Assembly: GCF_018860545.1 (NCBI RefSeq)
Contig: NZ_JAHKPN010000052.1
Span: 124,001-188,000 of the forward strand
Direction of reading: 5' to 3'
Length of the DNA: 64,000 nt
From: Winogradskyella psychrotolerans
GTDB lineage: Bacteria > Bacteroidota > Bacteroidia > Flavobacteriales > Flavobacteriaceae
The notes under the pieces were generated by a model. It worked only from the letters and a program-made list of their open reading frames with translations. It had not been told where the DNA came from and searched no databases. Below, in pieces: positions 28,190-37,129 of this stretch (positions are counted from its first letter, which is position 1; each line of letters begins with the position of its first letter). The position numbers and the translations under genes are program-made.

Positions 28190-29125
28190 TTACTTTACAA
28201 TCAATTTACTAGTTGCAACGTTACCAGCTTCAGATTCTAATTTAACAATGTATATTCCTGTACTCATTCCTGAAACTTCTAAAGCATCGGAAGAACCAAA
28301 TGTCTTAACTGTTTTACCAGTCATATCAATTATTTTCAAAGTTTTGAATGCTTTGTTTACTGAAAATGTATTTTCTACTACTGTAGGGAAAATAGAGAAC
28401 GTGTTATCTAATTCATTATCATCTACAGATAAAGCCTCTGTAGTAAATGTATATGCTATGTTAGTTCCTATAATTTGCCACGTATTTTGAAAATTTGCTG
28501 GTGCAGTTAATGTAATAGCACTAACATTATCAGTGTCTCCAACGGTAAACGGATCACCTGCTGCATTCATAAATTCAACACCAAATTCAAAAGTAGTGGT
28601 AGTGGTAGCTAATGTCCCTAATTCAAAAGTACCAGCATTTGTACCATCTACAGTGACACTTGGATTATCAGCATCACCTTGAGCGCCTCTAATAGTAATT
28701 GCATCGAAATGTAAATTTGAAATAGCGTCAACAGTATAACCTGTTCCATTATCATTAAAATCTACAACACTTATACCGTCTATTGTTGCAGACTCATCCT
28801 CGTCACCTTCAAAGAGCGTTATTGTGTTATCAACATCAGCACTATCACCAACGCCCCATCTCCTATTAGCTCCTGTTGTACCAACATGTGTTGCAGTTCC
28901 ACCTGGAGTCACTGTCATTTGGATTTTAAAAGTTGTGCCTTCGTGTGTAAGTTCTTCCGTCACCATAACAGCTGGACCATCTGGATAAGTAGTAATTGAA
29001 GCATCAGATCTAATATTTGAAGTATAATCTGTTGCAACTTGTGCTGTAGCAAATGAAGATCCTAAAGCAATAGCTACAATCGCTAAAGCATTTTTAATTC
29101 CTGTAATTGTGTAATTTGTTTTCAT
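28190..29125 (-). CDS. Small T9SS-secreted protein carrying the GH107-associated domain
   Basis: 311-residue protein of unknown function. Signal to about 28, a beta-rich domain about 35-225, and a T9SS type A tail (about 235-311, IFPTVVENTF and STGIYIVKL). The beta domain aligns with the non-catalytic domain of the two adjacent GH107-like proteins. Shared landmarks are TTF followed by TVTPGG or TVEPNG, a WG plus SADV or SSDG stretch, the ATI segment, and a DAITI or KSITI strand. No catalytic domain is present. I infer a stand-alone surface-attached or secreted binding protein for the same glycan. It sits 43 bp upstream of the GH107-like copy 2 gene. Confidence 0.75.
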   Translation of the reverse strand: MKTNYTITGIKNALAIVAIALGSSFATAQVATDYTSNIRSDASITTYPDGPAVMVTEELTHEGTTFKIQMTVTPGGTATHVGTTGANRRWGVGDSADVDNTITLFEGDEDESATIDGISVVDFNDNGTGYTVDAISNLHFDAITIRGAQGDADNPSVTVDGTNAGTFELGTLATTTTTFEFGVEFMNAAGDPFTVGDTDNVSAITLTAPANFQNTWQIIGTNIAYTFTTEALSVDDNELDNTFSIFPTVVENTFSVNKAFKTLKIIDMTGKTVKTFGSSDALEVSGMSTGIYIVKLESEAGNVATSKLIVK

Positions 29126-29161
29126 AATAGAGAGTTTATTTATTTAGTTTATTAAAAATTG

Positions 29162-30292
29162 TTATTTGTATTTTAACATAAAGTCAACTGTTTTGTTTGT
29201 GATTTGTTCTAAAGTGGGGTCAATGTCTCCTCCTGCTTTTCGCCAATTATGTCCTGCATTTTTCACAATAAACATATCGACCTTTGCTCCTATACTATCC
29301 GCATGCTTTTTCATGTGATAGGCATGAGCAACAGGTATAGTGGTATCATTATCTGCAGCCATCATGAATAACGGAGGACTGTTTTTTGATAAATAAAAAA
29401 TCGGACTCATTTCTTTATACATTGCTTCTATTTTAGAAGGATTAGATTCTTTTTTTGTAATTCTAGAACTGAATCGGTCTGGATTTTTTGTTGTATCATC
29501 CGTTTTAAAAAGCGCTTTTATCGTAAAATCTGATGGCCCATACCAAGAAATCCCAGCGATAACTTTATATGGATTTCCAAAGAGCGCTTTATCTCCTTTA
29601 AATTTTGCTGGATCGGCAAGCGTTATCATTTGCGCAATATGGCCACCAGCAGAATCTCCCATGACGTAAACCTGATCTGCATCTAATTGTAAGTCCTCAC
29701 TGTTTTTAGAGAGATAACGCAATGCATCCATAGCATCAATAACACAATCGCGCATAAGCACTGATTTATGTCTTGTAAGACGATAGTTGATTGAAACAAC
29801 TGCAAAACCTTGTTCTACAAATTCTAAAAACGACTCTTCCATGGGCTGTTTAACAATATTTTCCTTACTGCCGTTAAACCAACCTCCTCCATGCGTATAT
29901 AGCATAATGGGATATTTTTTATCTGCTGTTTTTTCACTTGGATAATAAATATCTAAGTATAAACCTTCTTCTTTTGTCGTTTTATACTTTAAGTTTAGAT
30001 TGATATCACCTTTTGTTTTTAGATGAGGAATTTCAAAGTTTGAAAACTCTTCTAGCGTCAATTCTTTATTATTATCGGTATCGTGCTTTCTTATAAGCTT
30101 CCAAATCTGATTGATTTCTTTGACCTCCAACACGCCATTATTATTGCTATCTAATTTAGAAAATTCACTCTCGGCATTAACTTTAGAATATTGATTTTCT
30201 ACTTGTGCCGAAAGCGCACTAAACAATAGACAGCTAAAGACCAGCATTATAAATACTTGGTTACTTTTTGTATGAAAAAATTGAATACTCAT
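29162..30292 (-). CDS. Alpha/beta-hydrolase esterase with N-terminal EF-hand pair
   Basis: 376-residue secreted protein with a signal to about 30. Residues 48-59 and 71-82 are two EF-hand calcium loops (DSNNNGVLEVKE and DTDNNKELTLEE). An esterase/lipase-type alpha/beta-hydrolase follows, with oxyanion motif HGGGW (134-138), nucleophile Ser214 in GDSAGG, acid Asp in AADNDTTIP and His in NAGHNW. The HGGG/GDSAGG combination is typical of hormone-sensitive-lipase-like and BD-FAE-type carbohydrate esterases. A likely role is removing acetyl or other acyl groups from the polysaccharide. The calcium-binding part may stabilise it in seawater. Gap to the next gene downstream is 36 bp. Confidence 0.83.
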   Translation of the reverse strand: MSIQFFHTKSNQVFIMLVFSCLLFSALSAQVENQYSKVNAESEFSKLDSNNNGVLEVKEINQIWKLIRKHDTDNNKELTLEEFSNFEIPHLKTKGDINLNLKYKTTKEEGLYLDIYYPSEKTADKKYPIMLYTHGGGWFNGSKENIVKQPMEESFLEFVEQGFAVVSINYRLTRHKSVLMRDCVIDAMDALRYLSKNSEDLQLDADQVYVMGDSAGGHIAQMITLADPAKFKGDKALFGNPYKVIAGISWYGPSDFTIKALFKTDDTTKNPDRFSSRITKKESNPSKIEAMYKEMSPIFYLSKNSPPLFMMAADNDTTIPVAHAYHMKKHADSIGAKVDMFIVKNAGHNWRKAGGDIDPTLEQITNKTVDFMLKYK

Positions 30293-30337
30293 TTTTGTTG
30301 AAATAAAAATTGTAAAACCGAAATCAGTTATCCACTC

Positions 30338-30688
30338 TTAGTTGCACTTCTTTTTAGTGGCTTTTTCAAAAATCATGATCTCCTTTTTAGGCTTACCAGC
30401 TAAATCAGCAAAACTTTTAAAATAAGTTTGATTAATAACTTTTGATTCCGTTTTAGCTTCTTCTTTTGTAATTTCTGATTTTCTAGCTTTTTTCTTAACA
30501 TCTCCCCTTTTCTCCAATCTTTCTGTTAAAAGATCATTTAATTTAGCGATGTTCTCTTCGGATAATTCAAAAGTTGCAGCGGCAGCTTCTAAATAGCACG
30601 TATTATCATTCCCTTTAGCTTTTTTCTTTTGTGCCGTTGCTGAAAATGTTATTAATACAACGGCAACTAGTGTGATGATTTTCTTCAT
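30338..30688 (-). CDS. Small secreted lysine-rich helical protein, unknown function
   Basis: 116 residues: a clear signal peptide (MKKIITLVAVVLITFSATAQ), then a charged helical region about 40-110 rich in Lys and Glu, with two cysteines (about 31 and 115) that could form a disulfide linking the ends. I do not recognise it. The helical, periplasmic, charge-rich look recalls Spy/CpxP-like chaperone proteins but no LTxxQ motif is seen. Spacing of 10 bp to the sulfatase gene (30699) and 45 bp to the esterase gene (29162) makes it a real member of the unit. Confidence 0.7.
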   Translation of the reverse strand: MKKIITLVAVVLITFSATAQKKKAKGNDNTCYLEAAAATFELSEENIAKLNDLLTERLEKRGDVKKKARKSEITKEEAKTESKVINQTYFKSFADLAGKPKKEIMIFEKATKKKCN

Positions 30689-30698
30689 TTTATTATGT

Positions 30699-32516
30699 TT
30701 AATTATTATTCTTTTTTACATCGACGTAAAACGCATTAGTTAATTCACCATTTTCCATTTCAAACCAAGCTAATAGCTCTGTTTTTCCTTGTTCTACATC
30801 CAATTCGATATCAGCAGATGGTGATGTATTATCAACATCTATGGCAACTTCTTTATCTCCTATTTTTACGAAAGCTTTTTTGAACTTCATCGCTTTTCCT
30901 CGAATTCTTCCATCTGTTGTATCTGTTGATGGAATTTCATCTAAAATTTCTGCCCCTAAAGACATGCCACTTTCTGAAGGCCAACGTCTTAATTTGAAGG
31001 TGTAGTTCCCAGGTTTCACAAAATTGACAAAGAAGGACGCTGGTTTCATTGGGTTACCTGCTCTTATCATTCGTTGATTCCATGGTGGGTAATAATCTAC
31101 GGTTCTCGCATCATGACAAGTAATTACTTCTTCTTCATCCACACCCAAATCGATTGTAGAATATTCAACTTCTTTAATCACACTTTCCCACCATGACTCA
31201 TAAAAAGCATTCATATCTGCTACTCTTTCAGGATGTTGGTCTGCTATATTATTTTTTTGCCCAGGATCGTTGGTTAAGTTGTATAATTCATCACCATTAA
31301 TTAATCTCCAATCTCCATCCATTACACAACTATTCTTTCCTTTTTCTGGCCATGCGATTCGTTGCGTATCTGTTACCAAATATCTATCGTCGATAGGTGC
31401 TTCTTCTGTTAAATAGGCACTAATATCTATTCCATCCATCACCTTATCTGAAGTATAAGGTATGTTAGCTAACGTCGTTAAGGTTGGAAGCATATCTACA
31501 TGAGCCGTTAAATCGGATAGTGATTTTCCTGTATTTAACTTCCCGTTAGGCCATCTTATAATAAATGGAACACGGTGACCACCTTCGTATTCACTGGCTT
31601 TTGTTCCTCTCATATCGGCATTAAATCCGTGTATTTCGCCTGTTTTTTCATCGACTTTATAGCCATTTGACGTGCCATTATCTGTGGTAAAAATGACAAT
31701 AGTATTATCTGCTATTTCTAATTCGTCTAACCTTTTCAATAGTCTAGTAAAATTGTCGTCAATATTAGTGATCATACCGTAAAAACGCTTTTGAGTTTCA
31801 ATTAAACTCTCTTCGTCTTTATACATGTCGTAATAGGCTTGAGGCACGTTGAATGGAGAGTGTGGTGCGTTTAAACTCAAATAGCATAAAAACGGATTGT
31901 CTTTTTTCGCTTCAACAAACTTTATAGCTTCGTCGAACCAAACATCTGTACAATACCCTTCTGTTTTTTCTGGCTCTCCATTCCTTAAGTAAGTGCCATC
32001 AAAATAATCGTTGTTCCAATAATCTGGTGTTTGACCGATACCGCCTCCACCATGATAGAATGCCTCTTCAAAACCTCTGTCATTTGGTGTAAATGGATGA
32101 TTATCTCCTAAATGCCATTTTCCAAACATTCCTGTTTTATAACCATTATTTTTAAAAACATCAGCTATTGTTACTTCTTCTCTATTTAACATTGACGCTC
32201 CCATAATAGTATGCCACACACCATTTCGGTTACAGTTTCTTCCTGTAAGCAAACCTGCTCTAGTTGGAGCACAAGTCGTCCCAACATGATAATTAGTAAG
32301 ACTCACAGACTCGGTTGCAAACTGATCTATAGTTGGTGTTTTAATAATTGTATTGCCATTATGAGCTACATCTCCATACCCTTGGTCATCTGTTATTACA
32401 ATAATAACATTTGGTTGCTTTGCAGTTGTCTCTACTTCCTCTTTAGTTTTAGATTTGCAAGAAATCAAAACAGAAAACAATGCAATCAGTCCGATATATT
32501 TATTCATTTTTGTCAT
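30699..32516 (-). CDS. S1-family sulfatase with appended C-terminal beta domain
   Basis: 605-residue lipoprotein sulfatase (LISC, Cys20). VITDDQGYGDVAHNG (40-54), maturation motif CAPTR (82-86), GKWHLGDN, and FTTDNGTS. After the sulfatase domain ends (about 465), residues about 475-605 form an extra beta-rich domain beginning near YYPPWNQRM and containing NFVKPGNYTFKLRRWP. The same extension occurs in the sulfatases at 47971 and 62422 and resembles the C-terminal domain of several GH29 enzymes here. Located 39 bp downstream of the GH29 gene at 32556 and 10 bp upstream of the small 30338 gene. Confidence 0.92.
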   Translation of the reverse strand: MTKMNKYIGLIALFSVLISCKSKTKEEVETTAKQPNVIIVITDDQGYGDVAHNGNTIIKTPTIDQFATESVSLTNYHVGTTCAPTRAGLLTGRNCNRNGVWHTIMGASMLNREEVTIADVFKNNGYKTGMFGKWHLGDNHPFTPNDRGFEEAFYHGGGGIGQTPDYWNNDYFDGTYLRNGEPEKTEGYCTDVWFDEAIKFVEAKKDNPFLCYLSLNAPHSPFNVPQAYYDMYKDEESLIETQKRFYGMITNIDDNFTRLLKRLDELEIADNTIVIFTTDNGTSNGYKVDEKTGEIHGFNADMRGTKASEYEGGHRVPFIIRWPNGKLNTGKSLSDLTAHVDMLPTLTTLANIPYTSDKVMDGIDISAYLTEEAPIDDRYLVTDTQRIAWPEKGKNSCVMDGDWRLINGDELYNLTNDPGQKNNIADQHPERVADMNAFYESWWESVIKEVEYSTIDLGVDEEEVITCHDARTVDYYPPWNQRMIRAGNPMKPASFFVNFVKPGNYTFKLRRWPSESGMSLGAEILDEIPSTDTTDGRIRGKAMKFKKAFVKIGDKEVAIDVDNTSPSADIELDVEQGKTELLAWFEMENGELTNAFYVDVKKNNN

Positions 32517-32555
32517 TCGTGTTAGTCTTAGCTTATGATATAGGGTTATATTTTT

Positions 32556-34349
32556 TTATTGAATTGGTTTGATGATAATTGATTTTAAACTCGAGGTTTC
32601 TGCATCTCCTCTTACCAATGATACAGTTACTTTATGTTTTCCTGTAGTTTTAAATTCTATGATTCCCATTGGATAAGCAACATATTTTTCAGTGGCTGCT
32701 TGTTCATTTTGAACCACGATACCTTCATCCGTTGTTGTCTTCCATACTAAACGACCTTCGCCTTTATAGTTTAAATCTAAATAGTAATAACCAGGCTCTA
32801 ATACATTTACCTCCAATTCAACCGTGCCGTTTTTTTTCCAATTAGAGACTTGAGTGGTTTTTACCCATTCCCCAAATTTTTCCATCCAACGAATTGATTT
32901 CTTCTCTGCATCTGAAACTTTAGCAAAATCCGTTAAAATCGTTGCTTTAATATTTGGATAAACACCATGGGTATGATTTGCTTTTGGTGCAGATTTTAAT
33001 TTTACTTCAATCACAGCCACTGGTGCATCTGGTTTTTTATATGGAACTTCAAAAATGGTCCAATCGTTTTTCGTAGTATATTTTAAATTTACAGTCTTCT
33101 TCCCGCCAAGGATATGCGCAGAAGCTATGTCACTTTGTAAACCTGGCAAATACAACTTACCATCTTGTGGCCAATCAAAAACTGAAAGAAACAATGAATT
33201 TCCTTGTGTTGTGACATCTCCCCATGGCAATGCGTGTCCCCAAGGAGAACTACCTGCATCATAAACCACTTGTGGATATTTCTTTATCCATTTACCAGCT
33301 TCTTCTAAAAACTTAGCCCCAATTTCTGGAACAACACCATCTCCATTAGGTCCTACATTAAACATGTATGTACCACCTCTACCTACAGTTGAGATTAATC
33401 GATGTAATATTTCCTTCGGGCTTTTAAAATTGTTATCGTACCATGCAAATGACCACGAATCATTATTAGTATCAACACTTTCCCATAAAATATCTAAATT
33501 CTCAGGCGGCACTTCCATGTCACCATGCGTTACATAATCACCTAATCCATGACCAACTCGACTGCTCATCATGGCATTGGGTTGTAATTCTCTAACCATA
33601 TTGGCTAATTCTAATACATACTCTTTTGGCATTCCTCCAGGTGTATCAAACCATACAAAATCAATATCTCCATAGTTCGTACAAATCTCCCTTACTTGGG
33701 GTTTACATTTGTTATAAAAATAATCTGTAAAGGATGCCTCAGTGCCATCAGCATTGGTTGTTGGGCCGTTAGCACCTCCAGGCGCTGTCCAGTCTTGATA
33801 ATGTGAATAATAAAATCCAAACCCTAATCCTAATTCTTTACAAGCCGCAGACAATTCTTTCATTGGGTCGCGCCCAAAAGGTGTAGCGTCTACAATATCG
33901 AAATCACTTGCTTTAGTATCAAACATCGCGAAACCTTCATGATGCTTACTGGTAATGACAATGTATTTCATACCTGCATCTTTAGCTAGCTGTGCAATGG
34001 CTTTAGCATCAAATTGTGCTGGATTAAATTCTTTTGCCACTTTCATATAATCTTCAGGTGGAACATTAGCTACCTTAGGATTCATAAGCCACTCTCCAAT
34101 ACCGTAATATGTTTTACCATCCCACTTTCCTGCTAAATCAGAATATAAACCCCAATGAATAAACATGCCAAAGTTGCTTTCGTCAAACAACTTACCTTTC
34201 CCTTCTCTAATATTCGCATCTAAAGTCTCAGCATCTCCCCACATATCCTCCATGCTTTCTTGATTTTTTTCTGGAGCTTGCGCAAATCCCCAAAAAGTGC
34301 ATAGCAGAAATGCTACAACGGGCAAAATATGATTTCTTTTCTTATACAT
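32556..34349 (-). CDS. GH29 alpha-L-fucosidase with C-terminal beta domain
   Basis: 597-residue exo-fucosidase. Cleavable signal to about 24, then [11 protein letters not shown] (60-70), KHHEGFAMFD (135-144, Glu in place of the usual Asp of HHDGF), YYSHYQDW, nucleophile Asp235 in FVWFDTPGG, and GGTYMFNVGP. Residues about 480-597 form an extra beta domain containing NVLEPGYYYLDL, related to the extension on several sulfatases here. First gene of the unit that runs to the terminator at 13175, because a 449-bp intergenic region lies upstream. The HHEGF variant is conservative and unlikely to abolish activity. Confidence 0.92.
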   Translation of the reverse strand: MYKKRNHILPVVAFLLCTFWGFAQAPEKNQESMEDMWGDAETLDANIREGKGKLFDESNFGMFIHWGLYSDLAGKWDGKTYYGIGEWLMNPKVANVPPEDYMKVAKEFNPAQFDAKAIAQLAKDAGMKYIVITSKHHEGFAMFDTKASDFDIVDATPFGRDPMKELSAACKELGLGFGFYYSHYQDWTAPGGANGPTTNADGTEASFTDYFYNKCKPQVREICTNYGDIDFVWFDTPGGMPKEYVLELANMVRELQPNAMMSSRVGHGLGDYVTHGDMEVPPENLDILWESVDTNNDSWSFAWYDNNFKSPKEILHRLISTVGRGGTYMFNVGPNGDGVVPEIGAKFLEEAGKWIKKYPQVVYDAGSSPWGHALPWGDVTTQGNSLFLSVFDWPQDGKLYLPGLQSDIASAHILGGKKTVNLKYTTKNDWTIFEVPYKKPDAPVAVIEVKLKSAPKANHTHGVYPNIKATILTDFAKVSDAEKKSIRWMEKFGEWVKTTQVSNWKKNGTVELEVNVLEPGYYYLDLNYKGEGRLVWKTTTDEGIVVQNEQAATEKYVAYPMGIIEFKTTGKHKVTVSLVRGDAETSSLKSIIIKPIQ

Positions 34350-34552
34350 CTAAGTGGTCTTTAAAACAAATTAGGTATCAGCTTATGAAATGGTTTGAAC
34401 ATGATCACAATTCCATTTGTCAACATCTAATAATCTGAAAACGAAAATTTAGTTAGTTTTAATTTTCTTTCGATTGGTCAATTACAAATATGCAACCACA
34501 GCGCACAAAAGGACTTGCTCGCGTCATGCTTTTTTATTGCTGATATCAACCA

Positions 34553-34621
34553 AGTTGATTTGAGCAACATAGATCCCCTATATTTAAAGGGATTAGTAGT
34601 TTTAGTTTACTCAAATCAACT
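34553..34621. repeat. 69-bp nested inverted repeat
   Basis: Outer arms are perfect 12-bp complements: AGTTGATTTGAG at 34553-34564 and CTCAAATCAACT at 34610-34621. Between them lies a second small dyad, ATCCC and GGGAT. Located about 205-270 bp upstream of the GH29 start. It could be an operator, a transcript hairpin, or the remnant of a small mobile element. Confidence 0.6.
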
Positions 34622-34641
34622 CTAAATTACACTTTAAATCC

Positions 34642-34660
34642 TTAATTTTTAAGCCATTTA
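34642..34660 (-). promoter_or_regulatory. Candidate upstream box shared with 3140-3158
   Basis: Minus-strand reading TAAATGG, one variable base, TTAAAAATTA, matching the segment upstream of the GH97 gene apart from the variable base. It lies just beyond the nested inverted repeat. Two occurrences, both in large gaps at unit starts, are suggestive only. Confidence 0.3.
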
Positions 34661-34798
34661 TTTAGCACAATGAGAAAAACCCGACAGTTATTTTGCCTAT
34701 TTCCCACAATTTTTGATCGAAATTACGAATTTCACAAGTTAAATAAGTGTTATTTTTAAGTGACAAGTTTGTTAAATTTAAAGGTAGTTTGATATAAA

Positions 34799-36958
34799 TC
34801 AATCTTTAATCCTTAGACCAATCTCAGAAATATCTATAGGAAGAATACCTAATTTAAGTGCTGGTGAATTTGGTTTGAATCTAAAATCTCCATTATCTAT
34901 ATCAACAAATAATGGATCTGTTGCCAAACTATGATGATCTGAATTATCTTTTTCTTGAAGATCTTTTAATGTTTTTTCTGCTATTGCGTTGTCCGATTTA
35001 CAGAAATATATATTAAAATCTGAATCTACATCTTTCATAGTAGCACGTACACGCCCACGGCTATCTTCACCGAATAGGCCTTTTCCTGGTGACGGTTGTG
35101 CAATAAATGTGCTCTTATCTGAAATCGAGTAGAAAATATTGTGTTTATTAGTAGCCCCTTGCATAGGCCCTTCTACGATTTTCATATACACAAGTCGTGG
35201 TTCAAAGATATCAGCAATGATATTATTTTCGAATCGGTTGTTCAATTTCAGAATCATGCCTTGTGAGGTACATTTATAAATGATGTTTTCGGAAATTAAC
35301 ACATCCATTTGGCCACCGTCGGTACGAATACCACTTTGTTTTCCGGTTTCTGCTACGAGATGATGTATATAATTGCGACGAATAATATTTCCTGCACCAG
35401 CTGCTCTTATATAAATACCGTTGCCATCACCCAATTTTTTCATGACATGGTGGATTTCATTGTTTTCTATGATGTTATTTTTACTATGCCAATAAGGACG
35501 CACATCATCTGGTGTTAGTTCAGACACCTTTGGTAAATTCTCTATTTCATGCCAACGAATCGCTCTACCTTGTTCACGTCTATTTGATTTTTTGAAAAAT
35601 CTAATAACACAACCTGAGACAATTAAGCCACAATAGTTGGTATCATGTATTAAATTATTCGCCACGCGATTATCACCACTATTCCAAAGAAAAATACCAG
35701 GTGATTGCCAGTAGATTTCGCCTAAATGGTGAATATTATTATTGTAAACGGTATTCTTTTTATTGACATCTTTTGTTCCAGGACCATAACCACACAGTAG
35801 GATTCCTCCACCTCCCATGTATTCAATATGGTTGTTAGAAATAGTATTGTTAATGCCATGTAAATCTACTCGGATAGCACCACTTCCACTATATAAAAAA
35901 TGACAGTTTTCAATACTACTATTTTCTACTCCACGAAAACGGACTAGCGCATTATCCTTATCGAGCATGTCCCAATCGTGTTGTAAACCAGCATCGTCTT
36001 TGGTTAACGTATAACGTTCGCCATGTTTAAAAGTCAATCCACGAAAATGAAGATTTTTTACAGGAATATCTGTTGGTCCTTTTACGTCTATTTTTCCTTC
36101 TACTTTTATAAATTCAATCAATGTTGGTGCCACGACTTTAGAATCGTTACGAGGCCAGAGATACACTTTTCCTTCTTTAGTATTCAACACCCATTCGCCT
36201 TGCTCATCAAGTTCTTCTATTACATTCTCTACCCAACAGCCTTTTTTCGTCATGGCATAAGTGGCATCAATTGCTGTATGCGCCACTCCTTTTTTTTCAT
36301 CGACCGAAGCAAGCGGTAACATATTGACGATCCAGTCTCTTGTAGGCCTTACTAATATTTCTACATCTTCAATATTCGACCAGTTTTTCAACGTTCCGTT
36401 TGGAAAATAGAGTTTATTTTTTTTACTTCCTTCTAAAGGCATAAAACGTTCCGATCGTGCACGTGGCAATAAACCTTCGTCATCATATAAGGTTAAAAAT
36501 TTATGAGACACATCGGCAACCATAATATTTCCAACAGCTGCTTTAGGCAAACCTGGAATATCGTCAGTTACTTTTTTCCAACCATTAATCTCTTGGCCTG
36601 AGCTAAATATGGGTGTTTCGCCTGGATATGCTTCATAAGTAATAGAGAGGTTATCTTCTCCTGAATCTTTCAAACCAAAAACCACAGTCTCTTTAAGTGG
36701 GTAAACGCCTTCTCTTATAAAAACCGTAATGTCATCTGATTTCTTTTTTTTCAATTTTCGTACGGCATCACGCGCACGTTCTAAGGTGGCGAAAGGACCA
36801 TCTGTTCCTTCTAAATTTGGAGTTTCTAATGTACCAGACCAATCGTCTGATCCTTGAGTCGACACATAAAAATCTGCATTGTTTTGTGCGCTCATATCTG
36901 AACTATTGCATGCAAAGCTGATGATAAGCGTTAGCAATAAAATAAATTGTCGTTTCAT
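34799..36958 (-). CDS. Right-handed beta-helix glycosidase, GH141-like (copy 2)
   Basis: 719-residue paralogue of 6071-8248, almost co-linear throughout. Likely lipoprotein (FAC, Cys17). Start pattern ADFYVSTQGSDDWSGT, central beta-helix coils around LVRFRG, NNNIHHLGEIYW and GGGGILLCGYGPGTKD, and an ending DFRFKPNSPALKLG. Differences from copy 1 are concentrated around the active-site-facing loops near residues 455-500 (FKKSNRREQGRA against a different stretch in copy 1), which could reflect a shifted specificity. Probably acts on fucose-containing fragments. It is the last gene before the 449-bp gap and lies 171 bp from the next gene upstream. Confidence 0.68.
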   Translation of the reverse strand: MKRQFILLLTLIISFACNSSDMSAQNNADFYVSTQGSDDWSGTLETPNLEGTDGPFATLERARDAVRKLKKKKSDDITVFIREGVYPLKETVVFGLKDSGEDNLSITYEAYPGETPIFSSGQEINGWKKVTDDIPGLPKAAVGNIMVADVSHKFLTLYDDEGLLPRARSERFMPLEGSKKNKLYFPNGTLKNWSNIEDVEILVRPTRDWIVNMLPLASVDEKKGVAHTAIDATYAMTKKGCWVENVIEELDEQGEWVLNTKEGKVYLWPRNDSKVVAPTLIEFIKVEGKIDVKGPTDIPVKNLHFRGLTFKHGERYTLTKDDAGLQHDWDMLDKDNALVRFRGVENSSIENCHFLYSGSGAIRVDLHGINNTISNNHIEYMGGGGILLCGYGPGTKDVNKKNTVYNNNIHHLGEIYWQSPGIFLWNSGDNRVANNLIHDTNYCGLIVSGCVIRFFKKSNRREQGRAIRWHEIENLPKVSELTPDDVRPYWHSKNNIIENNEIHHVMKKLGDGNGIYIRAAGAGNIIRRNYIHHLVAETGKQSGIRTDGGQMDVLISENIIYKCTSQGMILKLNNRFENNIIADIFEPRLVYMKIVEGPMQGATNKHNIFYSISDKSTFIAQPSPGKGLFGEDSRGRVRATMKDVDSDFNIYFCKSDNAIAEKTLKDLQEKDNSDHHSLATDPLFVDIDNGDFRFKPNSPALKLGILPIDISEIGLRIKD

Positions 36959-37043
36959 AGTTTTTCTTTAGTTGTTTTTAGTTACGTTCAAATAAAAAAT
37001 TAAGTATTAGTTTACTTTAATAGTTTTAAGGATTTTATTACAG

Positions 37044-37110
37044 TTTCTCAGTTAGTTACTATTTAGTCTAGCTTCTTGACTCTAACAGCGCAGCAGTCTT
37101 TCGTCTTTTA
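37044..37110 (+). repeat. Dispersed intergenic repeat, copy 1 (67 bp)
   Basis: Reads TTTCTCAGTTAGTTAC, then TTTAGTCTAGCTTCTTGAC, then a segment with AGCGCAGCAGTCTT and a TTTTA end. The reverse complement of 60192-60258 matches it closely (about 41 of 49 bases in the right-hand part, plus the TTTCTCAG arm). Both copies lie in gaps between genes. I recall similar strings recurring in flavobacterial intergenic DNA. Confidence 0.65.
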
Positions 37111-37129
37111 TAACCTTGTTTAGATTAAA

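Larger units (their letters stand above)
34350..34798. other. 449-bp intergenic region upstream of the GH29-led unit
   Basis: No gene seen on either strand. It holds a nested inverted repeat (34553-34621) and the candidate box at 34642-34660, which resembles the one upstream of the GH97 gene. It must contain the promoter of the unit beginning at 34349, but I could not identify a confident Bacteroidota -7/-33 pair (TAnnTTTG with TTTG) by eye. Confidence 0.6.

Noticed and set aside
28190-29125. Treating the 311-residue protein as a truncated GH107-like enzyme
   Set aside because: It has its own signal peptide and T9SS tail and a clean domain boundary, so it looks intact rather than truncated.
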